Origin: Candidatus Ventricola intestinavium
GTDB taxonomy: Bacteria; Bacillota; Clostridia; Christensenellales; Aristaeellaceae
DNA length: 21,805 bases
Direction of reading: 5' to 3'
Assembly (NCBI GenBank): GCA_018715105.1
Contig: DVMG01000030.1
Coordinates: forward strand, 1-21,805
Part shown: piece after piece, positions 7,700 through 15,117 of the stretch
Numbering within the stretch: the stretch's first letter is position 1
Layout of the letters: the number at the start of each line of letters is the position of its first letter
Translations under genes and position numbers: made by a program
Notes under the pieces: generated by a model
What the model saw: the letters and a program-made list of their open reading frames with translations, nothing else
Told to the model about the DNA's origin: nothing
Database searches by the model: none

Positions 7700-8626
7700 T
7701 CATCCCTGGCCGGGCAGGTTAAACGGCACGCCCAGCTTGTCGCAGACAATGCGCACAAAGTCTTCCATATACCGTGTCAGATACATGCCCTTTCGGTAAC
7801 AGAGGTAGAAGTGGCGCTCATAATCGTTATTGCGGATGGGATGGCACTGCACCCGGAAGAGCAGCTCCATGGAATTGGCCACATAGACGCGCGGAATGAG
7901 CATGACGGCATTGGCGCGCGCGGCAACATGCTTGGCCGCCTCCATGTTGTTGGATTCCATGATGATGGTGGGGGACATGTGGTGGAGCTCAAAGAGCCTG
8001 TCCTGAATGATGCGCACGCTGTGCCCCTCGCTCATGGAGACAAATTTTTCTTTCTCCGCATCGGTGATATCGATGGGTTCCCCATCGGCAAAGCGGTGGG
8101 CCAGATCGGTTGAGCGGGCGGCCATGAGCACAAGCTGCTCGTTTTCAATGAGCACATAGTGGAGATGGTTGGGCTTTTCGGTGGTCGTGATGAGCGCCAG
8201 ATCGCACTGCCCTTCAAGAGTCAGGCGCTCAAGCGTGGCGCTGCCGTATTCAACCAGGTCGACCTTGACATAAGGATATTTTTTGATAAATTCCGGAATC
8301 GCCAGAGGCAGGATCTGAATGCCGCGCTGGTTGGAGATGCCAAGGAGCAGGCGGCCATGCACCTCCTTTTTGGTTTCGGCAATCTCCGTGCGCAGGTTGC
8401 GGTCAATATCCAGAATCGCCTGCGCCGCTTCCACATAGCGCTGCCCGACATAGGTCAGCGAGATCGGATCCGTACCGCGGTCAAAGATGGTGGCGCCCAG
8501 ATCCTGCTCCACCTGCTTGATGGCCTGGGACAGCGCGGGCTGGGAGACATAAAGCTTCTTGCTGGCGGCTGTGATGGACCCCTCCCGAAGGACGGTCAAA
8601 ATGTAATGGATATGCCGGAAATTCAC
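7700..8626 (-). CDS. LysR family transcriptional regulator, likely of the tct-cit genes
   Basis: A 308-residue LysR-type regulator of standard length. Residues 1-66 form the winged helix-turn-helix, with EGSITAASKKLYVSQPALSQ as the recognition unit and FDRG at the wing. The rest is the two-lobed effector domain, starting around GRLLLGISNQRG, which usually binds a small metabolite. The start is GTG at 8626-8624 on the - strand; GGGAGG lies 10 bases upstream and GAGG 5 bases upstream. It is divergent from the tctC-B-A/citD-E-F genes, the classical arrangement for a LysR regulator and its target. Control of these genes in response to citrate or a related acid is inferred. The DNA between them carries two dyads that fit this role. 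Confidence 0.93.
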   Translation of the reverse strand: MNFRHIHYILTVLREGSITAASKKLYVSQPALSQAIKQVEQDLGATIFDRGTDPISLTYVGQRYVEAAQAILDIDRNLRTEIAETKKEVHGRLLLGISNQRGIQILPLAIPEFIKKYPYVKVDLVEYGSATLERLTLEGQCDLALITTTEKPNHLHYVLIENEQLVLMAARSTDLAHRFADGEPIDITDAEKEKFVSMSEGHSVRIIQDRLFELHHMSPTIIMESNNMEAAKHVAARANAVMLIPRVYVANSMELLFRVQCHPIRNNDYERHFYLCYRKGMYLTRYMEDFVRIVCDKLGVPFNLPGQG

Positions 8627-8674
8627 AGTGGCCTCGCCTCCCGATGGAAAAAAGTAATGGTCTGACGACTTTTT

Positions 8675-8690
8675 ATAAGTTTTTGATTAT
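8675..8690. promoter_or_regulatory. Candidate LysR recognition site (upstream dyad)
   Basis: ATAA (8675-8678) and TTAT (8687-8690) flank an 8-base spacer in an AT-rich stretch. The centre, 8682.5, is about 66 bases before the predicted tctC transcription start, where LysR-type recognition sites usually lie. A T-N11-A spacing occurs at 8674-8686. The same bases contain TATAAA on the - strand, a possible -10 of the regulator gene, so binding could also repress it. Confidence 0.45.
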
Positions 8691-8701
8691 GAACCACATA
8701 C

Positions 8702-8717
8702 GCAAATCGGTATTTGC
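8702..8717. promoter_or_regulatory. Candidate LysR activation site (promoter-proximal dyad)
   Basis: GCAAAT (8702-8707) and ATTTGC (8712-8717) form a perfect 6-base inverted repeat with the 4-base spacer CGGT. Its centre is about 40 bases before the predicted start of transcription and it overlaps the -35 element of the tctC promoter, as expected of the second LysR half-site. Confidence 0.5.
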
Positions 8718-8742
8718 ATTGTGTCGTCAATTATATTATCAT
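8714..8742 (+). promoter_or_regulatory. Predicted promoter of the tct-cit genes
   Basis: A weak -35 TTGCAT (8714-8719) is followed after 17 bases by TATCAT (8737-8742), which differs from the consensus -10 in one position. A poor -35 overlapped by a dyad fits an activator-dependent promoter. Transcription would start near 8749, leaving a leader of about 130 bases before tctC. Confidence 0.5.
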
Positions 8743-8824
8743 GTTCTTATCAAAAGTGCAAGAAGCCTGAACGGGTCAATTCAGAAACGGAGGAGAGCCG
8801 GCGGGGGGATGCACCGAGATGTCA

Positions 8825-8857
8825 CTTAAGCAGGCGAAGCGACATGGCCTGCTTGAG
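8825..8857 (+). promoter_or_regulatory. Stem-loop in the tctC leader just before the ribosome site
   Basis: CTTAAGCAGGC (8825-8835) pairs with GCCTGCTTGAG (8847-8857): 11 pairs including one G-U, with an 11-base loop. It ends 8 bases before GGAGG (8866-8870). No T run follows, so it is not a terminator. A role in mRNA stability or in access of ribosomes is possible. Confidence 0.6.
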
Positions 8858-8880
8858 AATAAAAAGGAGGTTCTGTATCT

Positions 8881-9879
8881 ATGAAGAAGCTCGTATGTCT
8901 CGTCCTTGCGGCCATGATGGTTCTGGGGCTGGCGGCCTGCGTCAGCGCCGAATCCGAATGGAAATTCGAGCGCAAGATCAGCATCGTCTGCCCGTGGGGC
9001 GTGGGCGGCGGCGCGGATTCCACCATCCGTCCAATGGCTCAGCTGCTCCAGGAGATCCTGGGCGTGCCGGTTGAGGTGGTCAACGTGGAAGGCGCTTCCG
9101 GCGTCAACGGCGTGGAATACACCTACAAGCAGCCGGCGGACGGCTACACCTTTATGCTGGGCACCCAGTCCCTGTTCATGATGGACATGTCCAGCACGAC
9201 GTCCATGGACTTTAAGACCGAGTTCCAGTGCCTGGATGTGCTGGTGCACTCCATCAACATCATCGCCGCTTCCAAGGTGAAGATGGAGCAGTACGGCGTC
9301 ACCAACTGGGAAGAGCTTCAGGAGTACGTCACGGCGCATCCGTACGAGGTGTCCGTCGGCATGCTGACGGCGGCTGGCGTGGACGGCGCATCCCTCTCCC
9401 AGGCGACCCAGGGCATGATGCTGCTGGAGACCCCGTATTCCGGCGGCTCCGAGGTCAACTCCGCGATGGTCGGCGGCCACTGTGACCTGTGCATCACCGG
9501 CACCGATGAAATCCGCGGCCTGATTGAGTCCGGCGACATCATCCCGATCCTGTCTCTGAGCGAAGAGCGCATGAGCATCTTCCCGGACATCCAGTGCTCC
9601 GGCGAGCTGGGCATCGACTCCTACATGGGTCCGTGGCGCGCGATCTTCTGCAAGACCGGCACCCCGCAGGGCGCGATCGACGCGCTGGTGGCTGCCGTTG
9701 AAGAAGCCAAGCAGAGCGATACCTGGAAAGAGTTCACTCACAACGCCGCGTATGACGAGCGCGACGTGCCCGCCCCGGGCGAAGAGACCGCCGCTTTTGT
9801 GGAGGCCGAGTGGAAGGTGCTGCGCGATTACATGAGCGCCCAGGGGATCCTCACCAAGGATTATCCGGAGCTGCAGTGA
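8881..9879 (+). CDS. tctC: Tripartite tricarboxylate transporter substrate-binding protein TctC
   Basis: A 332-residue extracytoplasmic binding protein of the TctC (Bug) family, which captures a carboxylate and delivers it to the TctA/TctB membrane part. The signal peptide spans residues 1-19 with a lipobox LAAC ending at Cys20, so it is probably a membrane-anchored lipoprotein. The family start is clear: ISIVCPWGVGGGADSTIRPM, the glycine-rich loop that binds the ligand carboxylate, followed by VEVVNVEGASGVNG and ADGYTFMLG. GGAGG at 8866-8870 lies 10 bases before the ATG. First gene of the transporter, 41 residues' length of spacer before tctB holding a strong stem-loop. The neighbouring lyase suggests citrate or a close relative as substrate, but many TctC proteins bind other acids. 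Confidence 0.93.
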   Translation: MKKLVCLVLAAMMVLGLAACVSAESEWKFERKISIVCPWGVGGGADSTIRPMAQLLQEILGVPVEVVNVEGASGVNGVEYTYKQPADGYTFMLGTQSLFMMDMSSTTSMDFKTEFQCLDVLVHSINIIAASKVKMEQYGVTNWEELQEYVTAHPYEVSVGMLTAAGVDGASLSQATQGMMLLETPYSGGSEVNSAMVGGHCDLCITGTDEIRGLIESGDIIPILSLSEERMSIFPDIQCSGELGIDSYMGPWRAIFCKTGTPQGAIDALVAAVEEAKQSDTWKEFTHNAAYDERDVPAPGEETAAFVEAEWKVLRDYMSAQGILTKDYPELQ

Positions 9880-9920
9880 TCTGATCGGAAATCTTAACAC
9901 GATCTGAATACACTCGGATA

Positions 9921-9951
9921 GGAAAGAGGGGACTTTTTGCCCCCTCTTTCC
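9921..9951 (+). promoter_or_regulatory. Strong intercistronic stem-loop between tctC and tctB
   Basis: GGAAAGAGGGG (9921-9931) pairs perfectly with CCCCTCTTTCC (9941-9951) over a 9-base loop. It is followed by AAATCAAG rather than a T run, so it is not a typical terminator. Stem-loops behind a binding-protein gene commonly protect its mRNA from 3' decay and give more binding protein than permease. Confidence 0.75.
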
Positions 9952-9975
9952 AAATCAAGAAGGAGCTGAAGCACT

Positions 9976-10521
9976 TTGTTTGAGCTGATTGTCAACATTC
10001 TGCTGTTCATCTTCCTCGTGTTCACGTTCTTCACACACGTGCTCGAGGCGCCGGTGCCAGCCATGGCCGCCAATAACCCCTATGCGCTGCAGCCGGACGT
10101 GTGGCCCAAGGCCATCATCATCCTGCTGCTGATCTGCATTGCCATCAACATCTTCAAGATCATCAAGAAGAACAAGGGCAAGGAAGACTTCACCCTCTCC
10201 GCGTTCATCCAGAGCGTGCCCAAGTTCTTTACCAGCAAGATGTTCCTGGGCATGGTCATCCTGTTTGTCGCGTCCCTTATCCTGGATGCGCTGGGCTTTA
10301 TGGTCACCACGATCCTGGTGCTGATCGCATACGGCTTCCTGCTGGGCGAGCGCAAGATCGTGCGCCTGGTGATCGCCTCCGTGTGCATCGCGCTGGTGCT
10401 CTACATCGTCTTCAACGGCATGCTGAGCGTCAACCTGCCGCGCGGCACGGTTGGATTCCTGCGCAACTTCGCGCTGTTCCTTGAGTCCATCGTGTCCGGC
10501 GTCAAGGGCATTTTCGGTTAA
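9976..10521 (+). CDS. tctB: Tripartite tricarboxylate transporter small membrane subunit TctB
   Basis: A 181-residue protein with four hydrophobic segments: roughly residues 4-22, 42-57 (WPKAIIILLLICIAINIF), 91-112 (MFLGMVILFVASLILDALGF) and 120-150. This size and pattern fit the small TctB subunit (DUF1468 type), which forms the membrane unit together with TctA. The start is a TTG at 9976, with GGAG at 9962-9965 ten bases upstream; the first ATG in frame lies far inside the protein and would remove the first helix. It follows tctC after the stem-loop and precedes tctA by 15 bases. TctB sequences are poorly conserved, so the assignment rests on size, topology and position. Confidence 0.85.
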   Translation: MFELIVNILLFIFLVFTFFTHVLEAPVPAMAANNPYALQPDVWPKAIIILLLICIAINIFKIIKKNKGKEDFTLSAFIQSVPKFFTSKMFLGMVILFVASLILDALGFMVTTILVLIAYGFLLGERKIVRLVIASVCIALVLYIVFNGMLSVNLPRGTVGFLRNFALFLESIVSGVKGIFG

Positions 10522-10536
10522 GGAGGCGAGTTACAC

Positions 10537-12048
10537 ATGAGCACAATGGAACTTCTTGCCAGCGGCTTTAGCGTGGTCTTCAATCCCTCCATGTTCTTCA
10601 TGGTGGTTGTCGCTATTATCCTGGGTACGATCTTCGGCGCTCTGCCGGGCGTTTCCGCCACGATGGCGGTTGCGCTGGGCCTCACGTTCACCTATACGAT
10701 GGAGCCGATTCCGGCGATCGTCTTCCTGGTGGCCATCTACTGCTCGTCCATCACGGGCGGTTCGATTACGGCCATCCTCTTCAAGATACCGGGCGTGCCG
10801 TCTTCCGCGCCGACCACGTTTGACGGCTATCCCATGGCACAGCGCGGCGAGGCCGGCAAGGCGCTGGGTGTCGCGCTGTTCTGCTCCGCGGTCGGCGGCC
10901 TGTTCTCCGCGTTTGCGATGTTCCTGCTCAGCCAGCCGCTGACGCAGGCGGCCCTTCAGTTTGGCCCTGCGGACCTGTTCGCCGTGACGTTCATGGGCCT
11001 GTCCATCCTCACCTGCCTGGATGGCGAAAACGTGCTCACCTGCGTTATCTCCGGCCTGCTTGGCCTGCTCCTCGCCTGCGTGGGCCAGGATAAGATGTAC
11101 GCCGTGCAGCGCCTCACCTTTGGCAACAGGCAGCTGCTGGCCGGCGTGGAGATGATCCCCGTGCTGATCGGTCTGTTCGCTGTGACCGAGGTGCTCAAGC
11201 AGACCAATAAGAAGGACTTCCTCAATGCGGAAGACGGCATCGGCGGCGGCCGCGTGAACACGAAGATGCCGACCCTCAAGGAGATGTGGAGCATCAAGTG
11301 GACGATGCTTCGCTGCTCCGTCGTCGGCACCATCGTCGGCATCCTGCCGGGCGCCGGTGCGACGATTGCTTCCTTCCTGTGCTACACCATGGAAGCCAAG
11401 GTTTCCAAGAACGGCCCGAAGTTCGGCAGCGGCGTCATCGACGGCGTGGCGGCTTCGGAGACGGCCAACAACGCCGCGACCGGCGGCGCCATGGTGCCTC
11501 TGCTGTCCCTGGGCATCCCGGGCGGCAACGCTGCGGCGGTGATGATGAGCGCGCTCGTTCTCAAGGGCGTGCAGCTTGGGCCGCTGCTCCTCGTCAACCA
11601 GCCGACCTACCTCTCTGCGACATTCGCCTCCATGATCGTGTCGAACATCATCATGGTGATCGTGGCCATCGGCATCGCCAAGGTGTTTGCGCAGATTCTC
11701 TCTGTGCCGTATGCCTACCTGGGCCCGATCATCCTGATGCTGGCCATCATCGGTTCCTACGCGAACCAGCTGTCCATCGCGGATGTGCAGATCATGGTCA
11801 TCGCGGGCATTCTGGGTGTTGTGGTCAAGGCCTGCCACCTGAACAGCGCCGCGCTGGTGCTCGGCCTGGTTCTGGGCAGCATGTGCGAGCAGAACTTCTC
11901 CCGCGCCTACCTCATGTCCCGTGCGAACATCGTTGACATGTTCATGCGCCCGATCGCCGGCCCGCTGATGATCTTCTGCATCGTGATGCTGGTGACCCCG
12001 GTTGTGATGCCGATGATCAAGAAGCGCAGGGCGCAGAAGAAGGACTAA
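10537..12048 (+). CDS. tctA: Tripartite tricarboxylate transporter large permease subunit TctA
   Basis: A 503-residue membrane protein with the length and motifs of TctA, the large permease that moves the acid using an ion gradient. The two family repeats are visible: GALPGVSATMAVAL (about 34-47) and its counterpart GILPGAGATIASF (268-280). Between and after them lie ITGGSITAILFKIPGVPSS (72-90) with TTFDGYPMA, and PLLSLGIPGGNAAAVMM (321-337). About a dozen hydrophobic segments are present. GGAGG right after the tctB stop precedes the ATG. The three tct genes use a narrow set of codons (CTG, ATC, GGC, AAG), which suggests high expression compared with the glycan operon. A gap of 219 bases with stem-loops separates it from citD. 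Confidence 0.95.
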   Translation: MSTMELLASGFSVVFNPSMFFMVVVAIILGTIFGALPGVSATMAVALGLTFTYTMEPIPAIVFLVAIYCSSITGGSITAILFKIPGVPSSAPTTFDGYPMAQRGEAGKALGVALFCSAVGGLFSAFAMFLLSQPLTQAALQFGPADLFAVTFMGLSILTCLDGENVLTCVISGLLGLLLACVGQDKMYAVQRLTFGNRQLLAGVEMIPVLIGLFAVTEVLKQTNKKDFLNAEDGIGGGRVNTKMPTLKEMWSIKWTMLRCSVVGTIVGILPGAGATIASFLCYTMEAKVSKNGPKFGSGVIDGVAASETANNAATGGAMVPLLSLGIPGGNAAAVMMSALVLKGVQLGPLLLVNQPTYLSATFASMIVSNIIMVIVAIGIAKVFAQILSVPYAYLGPIILMLAIIGSYANQLSIADVQIMVIAGILGVVVKACHLNSAALVLGLVLGSMCEQNFSRAYLMSRANIVDMFMRPIAGPLMIFCIVMLVTPVVMPMIKKRRAQKKD

Positions 12049-12057
12049 TCCATTTGC

Positions 12058-12077
12058 CGAATCGGCGAGACGATTCG
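12058..12077 (+). other. Small stem-loop after tctA
   Basis: CGAATCG (12058-12064) pairs perfectly with CGATTCG (12071-12077) over a 6-base loop, 9 bases after the tctA stop. TTCTTC follows, not a T run, so termination is doubtful. Confidence 0.5.
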
Positions 12078-12094
12078 CTTCTTCAAAGGCCTTG

Positions 12095-12127
12095 CCGGTG
12101 CGCCTGTTTTTCAGACAGGCGCATCGG
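12095..12127 (+). other. Stem-loop between tctA and citD
   Basis: CCGGTGCGCCTGT (12095-12107) pairs with ACAGGCGCATCGG (12115-12127): 13 pairs with one G-U and a 7-base loop. GCGGGGCC follows, without T residues. It may be a 3' stabilising or processing hairpin that separates the transporter message from the lyase message. No clear promoter was found between it and citD. Confidence 0.6.
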
Positions 12128-12267
12128 CGGGGCCGGGGTGTTAAGAATTCTGAAGATTTTAAGGCATCGGAGCGGACGCCGCGCTGGACTTTTCACCATG
12201 TTCCGCCCCACCGACCCGCCGCTGGGCGGGGAATGGGGCCATTTCCAAACAGGGAAGGGATTGTTGT

Positions 12268-12570
12268 ATGCAGATTGAGAAAAACGCGGCGGCGGGCACG
12301 CTGGAATCCAGCGACGCCCTTGTCACCGTGGAGCCTGCGGAGGCGGGCATCGAGCTGGAAATCTCTTCCAGCGTCATGAATCAATACGGCCGCCAGATCC
12401 GCGCGACCGTGCTGGATACGCTGGCACGTCTGGGCGTCACGGACGGCAAGGTGACGGTTGTGGATAAGGGCGCGCTTGACTGCACCCTGAAGGCACGTGT
12501 GGAATGCGCCGTCTTCCGCAGCTGCGGGAAGAGCGACGCCGGCATTCCGTGGGGAGGTGTCATCCGATGA
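12268..12570 (+). CDS. citD: Citrate lyase acyl carrier protein (gamma subunit)
   Basis: A 100-residue acyl carrier subunit of a citrate-lyase-type complex, in the normal size range. It carries the phosphoribosyl-dephospho-CoA arm that holds the acetyl and citryl thioesters. The attachment segment AAAGTLESSDALVTVEP is close to that of Klebsiella CitD, with Ser14 as the modified residue. SSSVMNQYGRQI and the acidic middle are also typical. The ribosome site is weak (GGGAAGGGA about 9 bases before the ATG). Its stop overlaps the citE start as ATGA, implying coupled translation. Attaching the arm needs CitG and CitX, which are not encoded in this window. Confidence 0.93.
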   Translation: MQIEKNAAAGTLESSDALVTVEPAEAGIELEISSSVMNQYGRQIRATVLDTLARLGVTDGKVTVVDKGALDCTLKARVECAVFRSCGKSDAGIPWGGVIR

Positions 12571-13481
12571 TTCGACGCCCGAAACCCGAGCGCTTCCGCC
12601 TGCGCAGAACCATGATGTTCATGAATGCGCAGAAGCCCGGCCTGATTAAGGACGCGTACATCTACGGCTGCGACTCCATCATGCTGGATCTGGAAGACGC
12701 CGTCGCGGAAAACCAGAAAGACGCGGCCCGCTTTTCCCTTTACCATGCGCTGACCACCATCGATTACGGCGATACGGAGGTCATCGTTCGCATCAACGGC
12801 CTGGATACCCCGCACTGGCAGGAGGATATCCGCGTCTGCGTCGCAGGCGGGGCGGACGGCATCCGCATCGCCAAATGCGAGAGCGCAAAGGATGTGCAGA
12901 TTGTGGAGGCCGCTGTGGAAGCCGCTGAGCGCGAGTTCGGCGTGGAGGTGGGCCGCACGCTGCTGATGGCTGCGCTGGAGAGCCCCAAGGGCATCCTCCA
13001 TGCCTACGAGATCTGCTGCGCGTCCGAGCGCATGTTCGGCGTGGCGATTTCCGGCGGCGATTTCCGCAAATGCATGCAGACCAAGTTTCAGCGGGACGGC
13101 ATCGACATGCTGGTTGCCCGCGGGCAGATGCTCCTGGCGGCACGCGCCGCCGGTGTGCAGTGCTTTGACACCGTGTTCACCGATCTTGACGACAGCGAAG
13201 GCTTTGAAGCCGAGGTTCGCCAGAACAAGGCCATGGGCTTTGACGGCAAGAGCCTGATCAACCCCAAGCAGATCCGCCCGGTGCACGAGATTTTTGCGCC
13301 GACCGAGAAGGAAGTCATGCAGGCGGAAGCCATGGTCCGCGCTTTCCGCGAGGCGGCGGCCGCCGGCATCGGTGTATTCACCGTGAACGGCAAGATGGTC
13401 GACATCGCGTTTATCCCGGGCGCAGAGCGCACGCTGAAGCTGGCGAAAGCCTGCGGCATGTATGAGGGGGATCTGGTATGA
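12567..13481 (+). CDS. citE: Citrate lyase beta subunit (citryl-ACP lyase), divergent
   Basis: A 304-residue HpcH/HpaI-type TIM-barrel protein, the beta subunit that cleaves citryl-ACP to oxaloacetate and acetyl-ACP. Recognisable parts are SIMLDLEDAVAENQKDAAR (about 37-55), IVRINGLD with Arg76, ALESPKGILHAYEI with the metal ligand Glu138, and GFDGKSLINPKQIRPVHEIF. The start is ATG 12567, with GGAGG about 9 bases upstream; it overlaps the citD stop by 4 bases and its own stop overlaps citF by 4. Two usual motifs are changed: the FVPG near the N-terminus reads FMNAQKPG, and the G-A-E-D-Y loop reads SGGDF (162-166), keeping the Asp but losing the Glu. A related substrate such as citramalate cannot be excluded. 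Confidence 0.88.
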   Translation: MIRRPKPERFRLRRTMMFMNAQKPGLIKDAYIYGCDSIMLDLEDAVAENQKDAARFSLYHALTTIDYGDTEVIVRINGLDTPHWQEDIRVCVAGGADGIRIAKCESAKDVQIVEAAVEAAEREFGVEVGRTLLMAALESPKGILHAYEICCASERMFGVAISGGDFRKCMQTKFQRDGIDMLVARGQMLLAARAAGVQCFDTVFTDLDDSEGFEAEVRQNKAMGFDGKSLINPKQIRPVHEIFAPTEKEVMQAEAMVRAFREAAAAGIGVFTVNGKMVDIAFIPGAERTLKLAKACGMYEGDLV

Positions 13482-15040
13482 AGAATGCAGTAGGACGCGA
13501 AATCCCGGACGAGCTCCTTGTCGGCGGCAAGGAGGTCTATCAGGGAAAGGGATACATGGATGGCAAGTACATCCAGAAGGCATCGCCCCGCACCCGCCGC
13601 TGCGAAAAGCCGCAGGAGAGCAAGATTGTCGATTCCATTGCCCAGGCCCTGAAAGACTGCGGCGCAAAGGACGGCATGACGTTTTCCTTCCACCATCACC
13701 TGCGCAACGGGGATTTTGTGGTCAACATGGTCATGAAGGCTGCCATCGAAGAGCTGGGGCTTCAGGATTTGACCATTGCCGCCACGTCTCTGGGCGAAGC
13801 GCATGACCCCATTGCCGATTACATCGAGCAGGGGAAGGTGATTGGCATCCAGACGAGCGGCATCCGCGGCCGCATGGGCGACGTGGTTTCCCACGGAAAG
13901 CTCAAAACGCCGGCCATCATCCGCAGCCATGGCGGGCGCCCGCGCGCCATTGAGGCGGGCGAGGTGCACATTGACATCGCCTTTGTCGCCGCGCCGACGA
14001 GCGACTGCGTGGGCAACTGCCGCGGCATTGGCGGCAAGAGCAACTGCGGTTCGCTGGGCTATGCGATGACGGACGCCAAGTATGCCGATCATGTGGTGGT
14101 GATCACCGACTGCCTGGTGGATTTCCCGAATATGCCCGCCTCTGTGGAGGCGATTGACGTGGATGCGGTCGTGGTCGTCGACTCCATCGGCAACCCGAAA
14201 AAGATTGCCTCTGCCGCGGCGCGCATCAGCCAGAATCCGCGCGATCTGATGATGGCGGAAAACGTGGCCAAGGTGATCGCATGCACCCCCTATTTTAAGG
14301 AAGGTTTTTCCTTCCAGACGGGCGTGGGCGGGCCGAGCCTGGCCGCCAACCTCTTCCTTGAGAAATTCATGGACGAGCGCGGCATCAAGATGGGCTGGGC
14401 GATCGGCGGAATCTGCGGCCCCATGGTGGAGCTGCTCAAAAAGGGCAAGGTGGGCAAGGTGATCGACGTGCAGGATTTTGACCTGGACGCCGTCAACAGC
14501 ATCAACCAGACCCCCGGCCACTATGAGATGAGCGCCAGCCAGTATGCCAACCCGGCCAACAAGGGCGCGTTTGTCAACAAGCTGGACTTTGTTGTTCTCG
14601 CGGCGCTGGAGATCGATACGGGCTTTAATGTCAACGTCCTCACGGGATCGGACGGCGTGCTCCGCGGCGCGCCGGGCGGCCATCCGGATACGGCGGCCGG
14701 CAGCAAATGCTGCATCATCGTGACGCCGCTGGTACGCGGCCGCATGGCGACCGTGTGTGAGCATGTGGTCACCGTGACCACGCCGGGCGACTGCGTGGAT
14801 GTGCTGGTGACGGATTACGGCATTGCCGTCAATCCGCTGCGGCCCGACCTGATCAAGTGCCTGGATGATGCGGGGATCCCGCATGTCACCATTGAGTCGC
14901 TGAAGGAAAAGGCGTATAGCATTGTCGGCCGGCCGGATCCCGTGCAGTTTGAAGAGCGGGTGGTGGCCGTGCTGGAAGCCAGGGATGGAACGATCCTTGA
15001 CGTGGTGCGCCAGATTAAGCCCTATACATTTGAAGACTGA
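13478..15040 (+). CDS. citF: Citrate lyase alpha subunit (citrate:acetyl-ACP transferase)
   Basis: A 520-residue CitF, the normal family length. It exchanges the acetyl group on the carrier protein for citrate, forming citryl-ACP. Typical segments are the N-terminal GREIPDELLVGGKEVYQGK, TFSFHHHLRNGDFVVNMVM, TSGIRGRMGDVVSHGKLKTP, SHGGRPRAIEAGEVHIDIAF and, near the end, VLRGAPGGHPDTAAGSKC. The start ATG lies 7 bases after GAGGGGG and overlaps the citE stop. It is the last gene of the operon. citC, citX and citG, needed to build and acetylate the prosthetic group, do not follow; they must lie elsewhere in the genome or be replaced. A citramalate lyase has the same subunit plan, so the true substrate is open. 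Confidence 0.94.
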   Translation: MKNAVGREIPDELLVGGKEVYQGKGYMDGKYIQKASPRTRRCEKPQESKIVDSIAQALKDCGAKDGMTFSFHHHLRNGDFVVNMVMKAAIEELGLQDLTIAATSLGEAHDPIADYIEQGKVIGIQTSGIRGRMGDVVSHGKLKTPAIIRSHGGRPRAIEAGEVHIDIAFVAAPTSDCVGNCRGIGGKSNCGSLGYAMTDAKYADHVVVITDCLVDFPNMPASVEAIDVDAVVVVDSIGNPKKIASAAARISQNPRDLMMAENVAKVIACTPYFKEGFSFQTGVGGPSLAANLFLEKFMDERGIKMGWAIGGICGPMVELLKKGKVGKVIDVQDFDLDAVNSINQTPGHYEMSASQYANPANKGAFVNKLDFVVLAALEIDTGFNVNVLTGSDGVLRGAPGGHPDTAAGSKCCIIVTPLVRGRMATVCEHVVTVTTPGDCVDVLVTDYGIAVNPLRPDLIKCLDDAGIPHVTIESLKEKAYSIVGRPDPVQFEERVVAVLEARDGTILDVVRQIKPYTFED

Positions 15041-15083
15041 TTTGAGACAGACGGAATTTGACTATGTGGAATGTGTTTTTTCC

Positions 15084-15117
15084 CCTCCGCGGAAGGAATG
15101 TGCTGCCTTCCCGGAGG
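15084..15117 (+). other. Stem-loop in the citF downstream region
   Basis: CCTCCG (15084-15089) and GGAAGG (15091-15096) pair with CCTTCC (15106-15111) and CGGAGG (15112-15117): 12 pairs with one bulged C and a 9-base loop. A TTTTTT run precedes rather than follows it, so it does not look like a terminator on either strand. Confidence 0.45.

Noticed and set aside
8825..8857. Terminator or attenuator before tctC
   Set aside because: The stem is strong, but AATAAAAAGG follows instead of a T run.
10531..11838. Long - strand open frame opposite tctA
   Set aside because: His/Arg/Asp-rich composition and exact antisense position to a clear membrane protein gene.
13088..14884. Long - strand open frame opposite citE and citF
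   Set aside because: Antisense shadow of two well-recognised genes, with no family motif.
15084..15117. Terminator directly behind citF
   Set aside because: The T run lies before the hairpin, not after it, and the - strand lacks T residues there as well; the hairpin at 15232-15272 is the better candidate.
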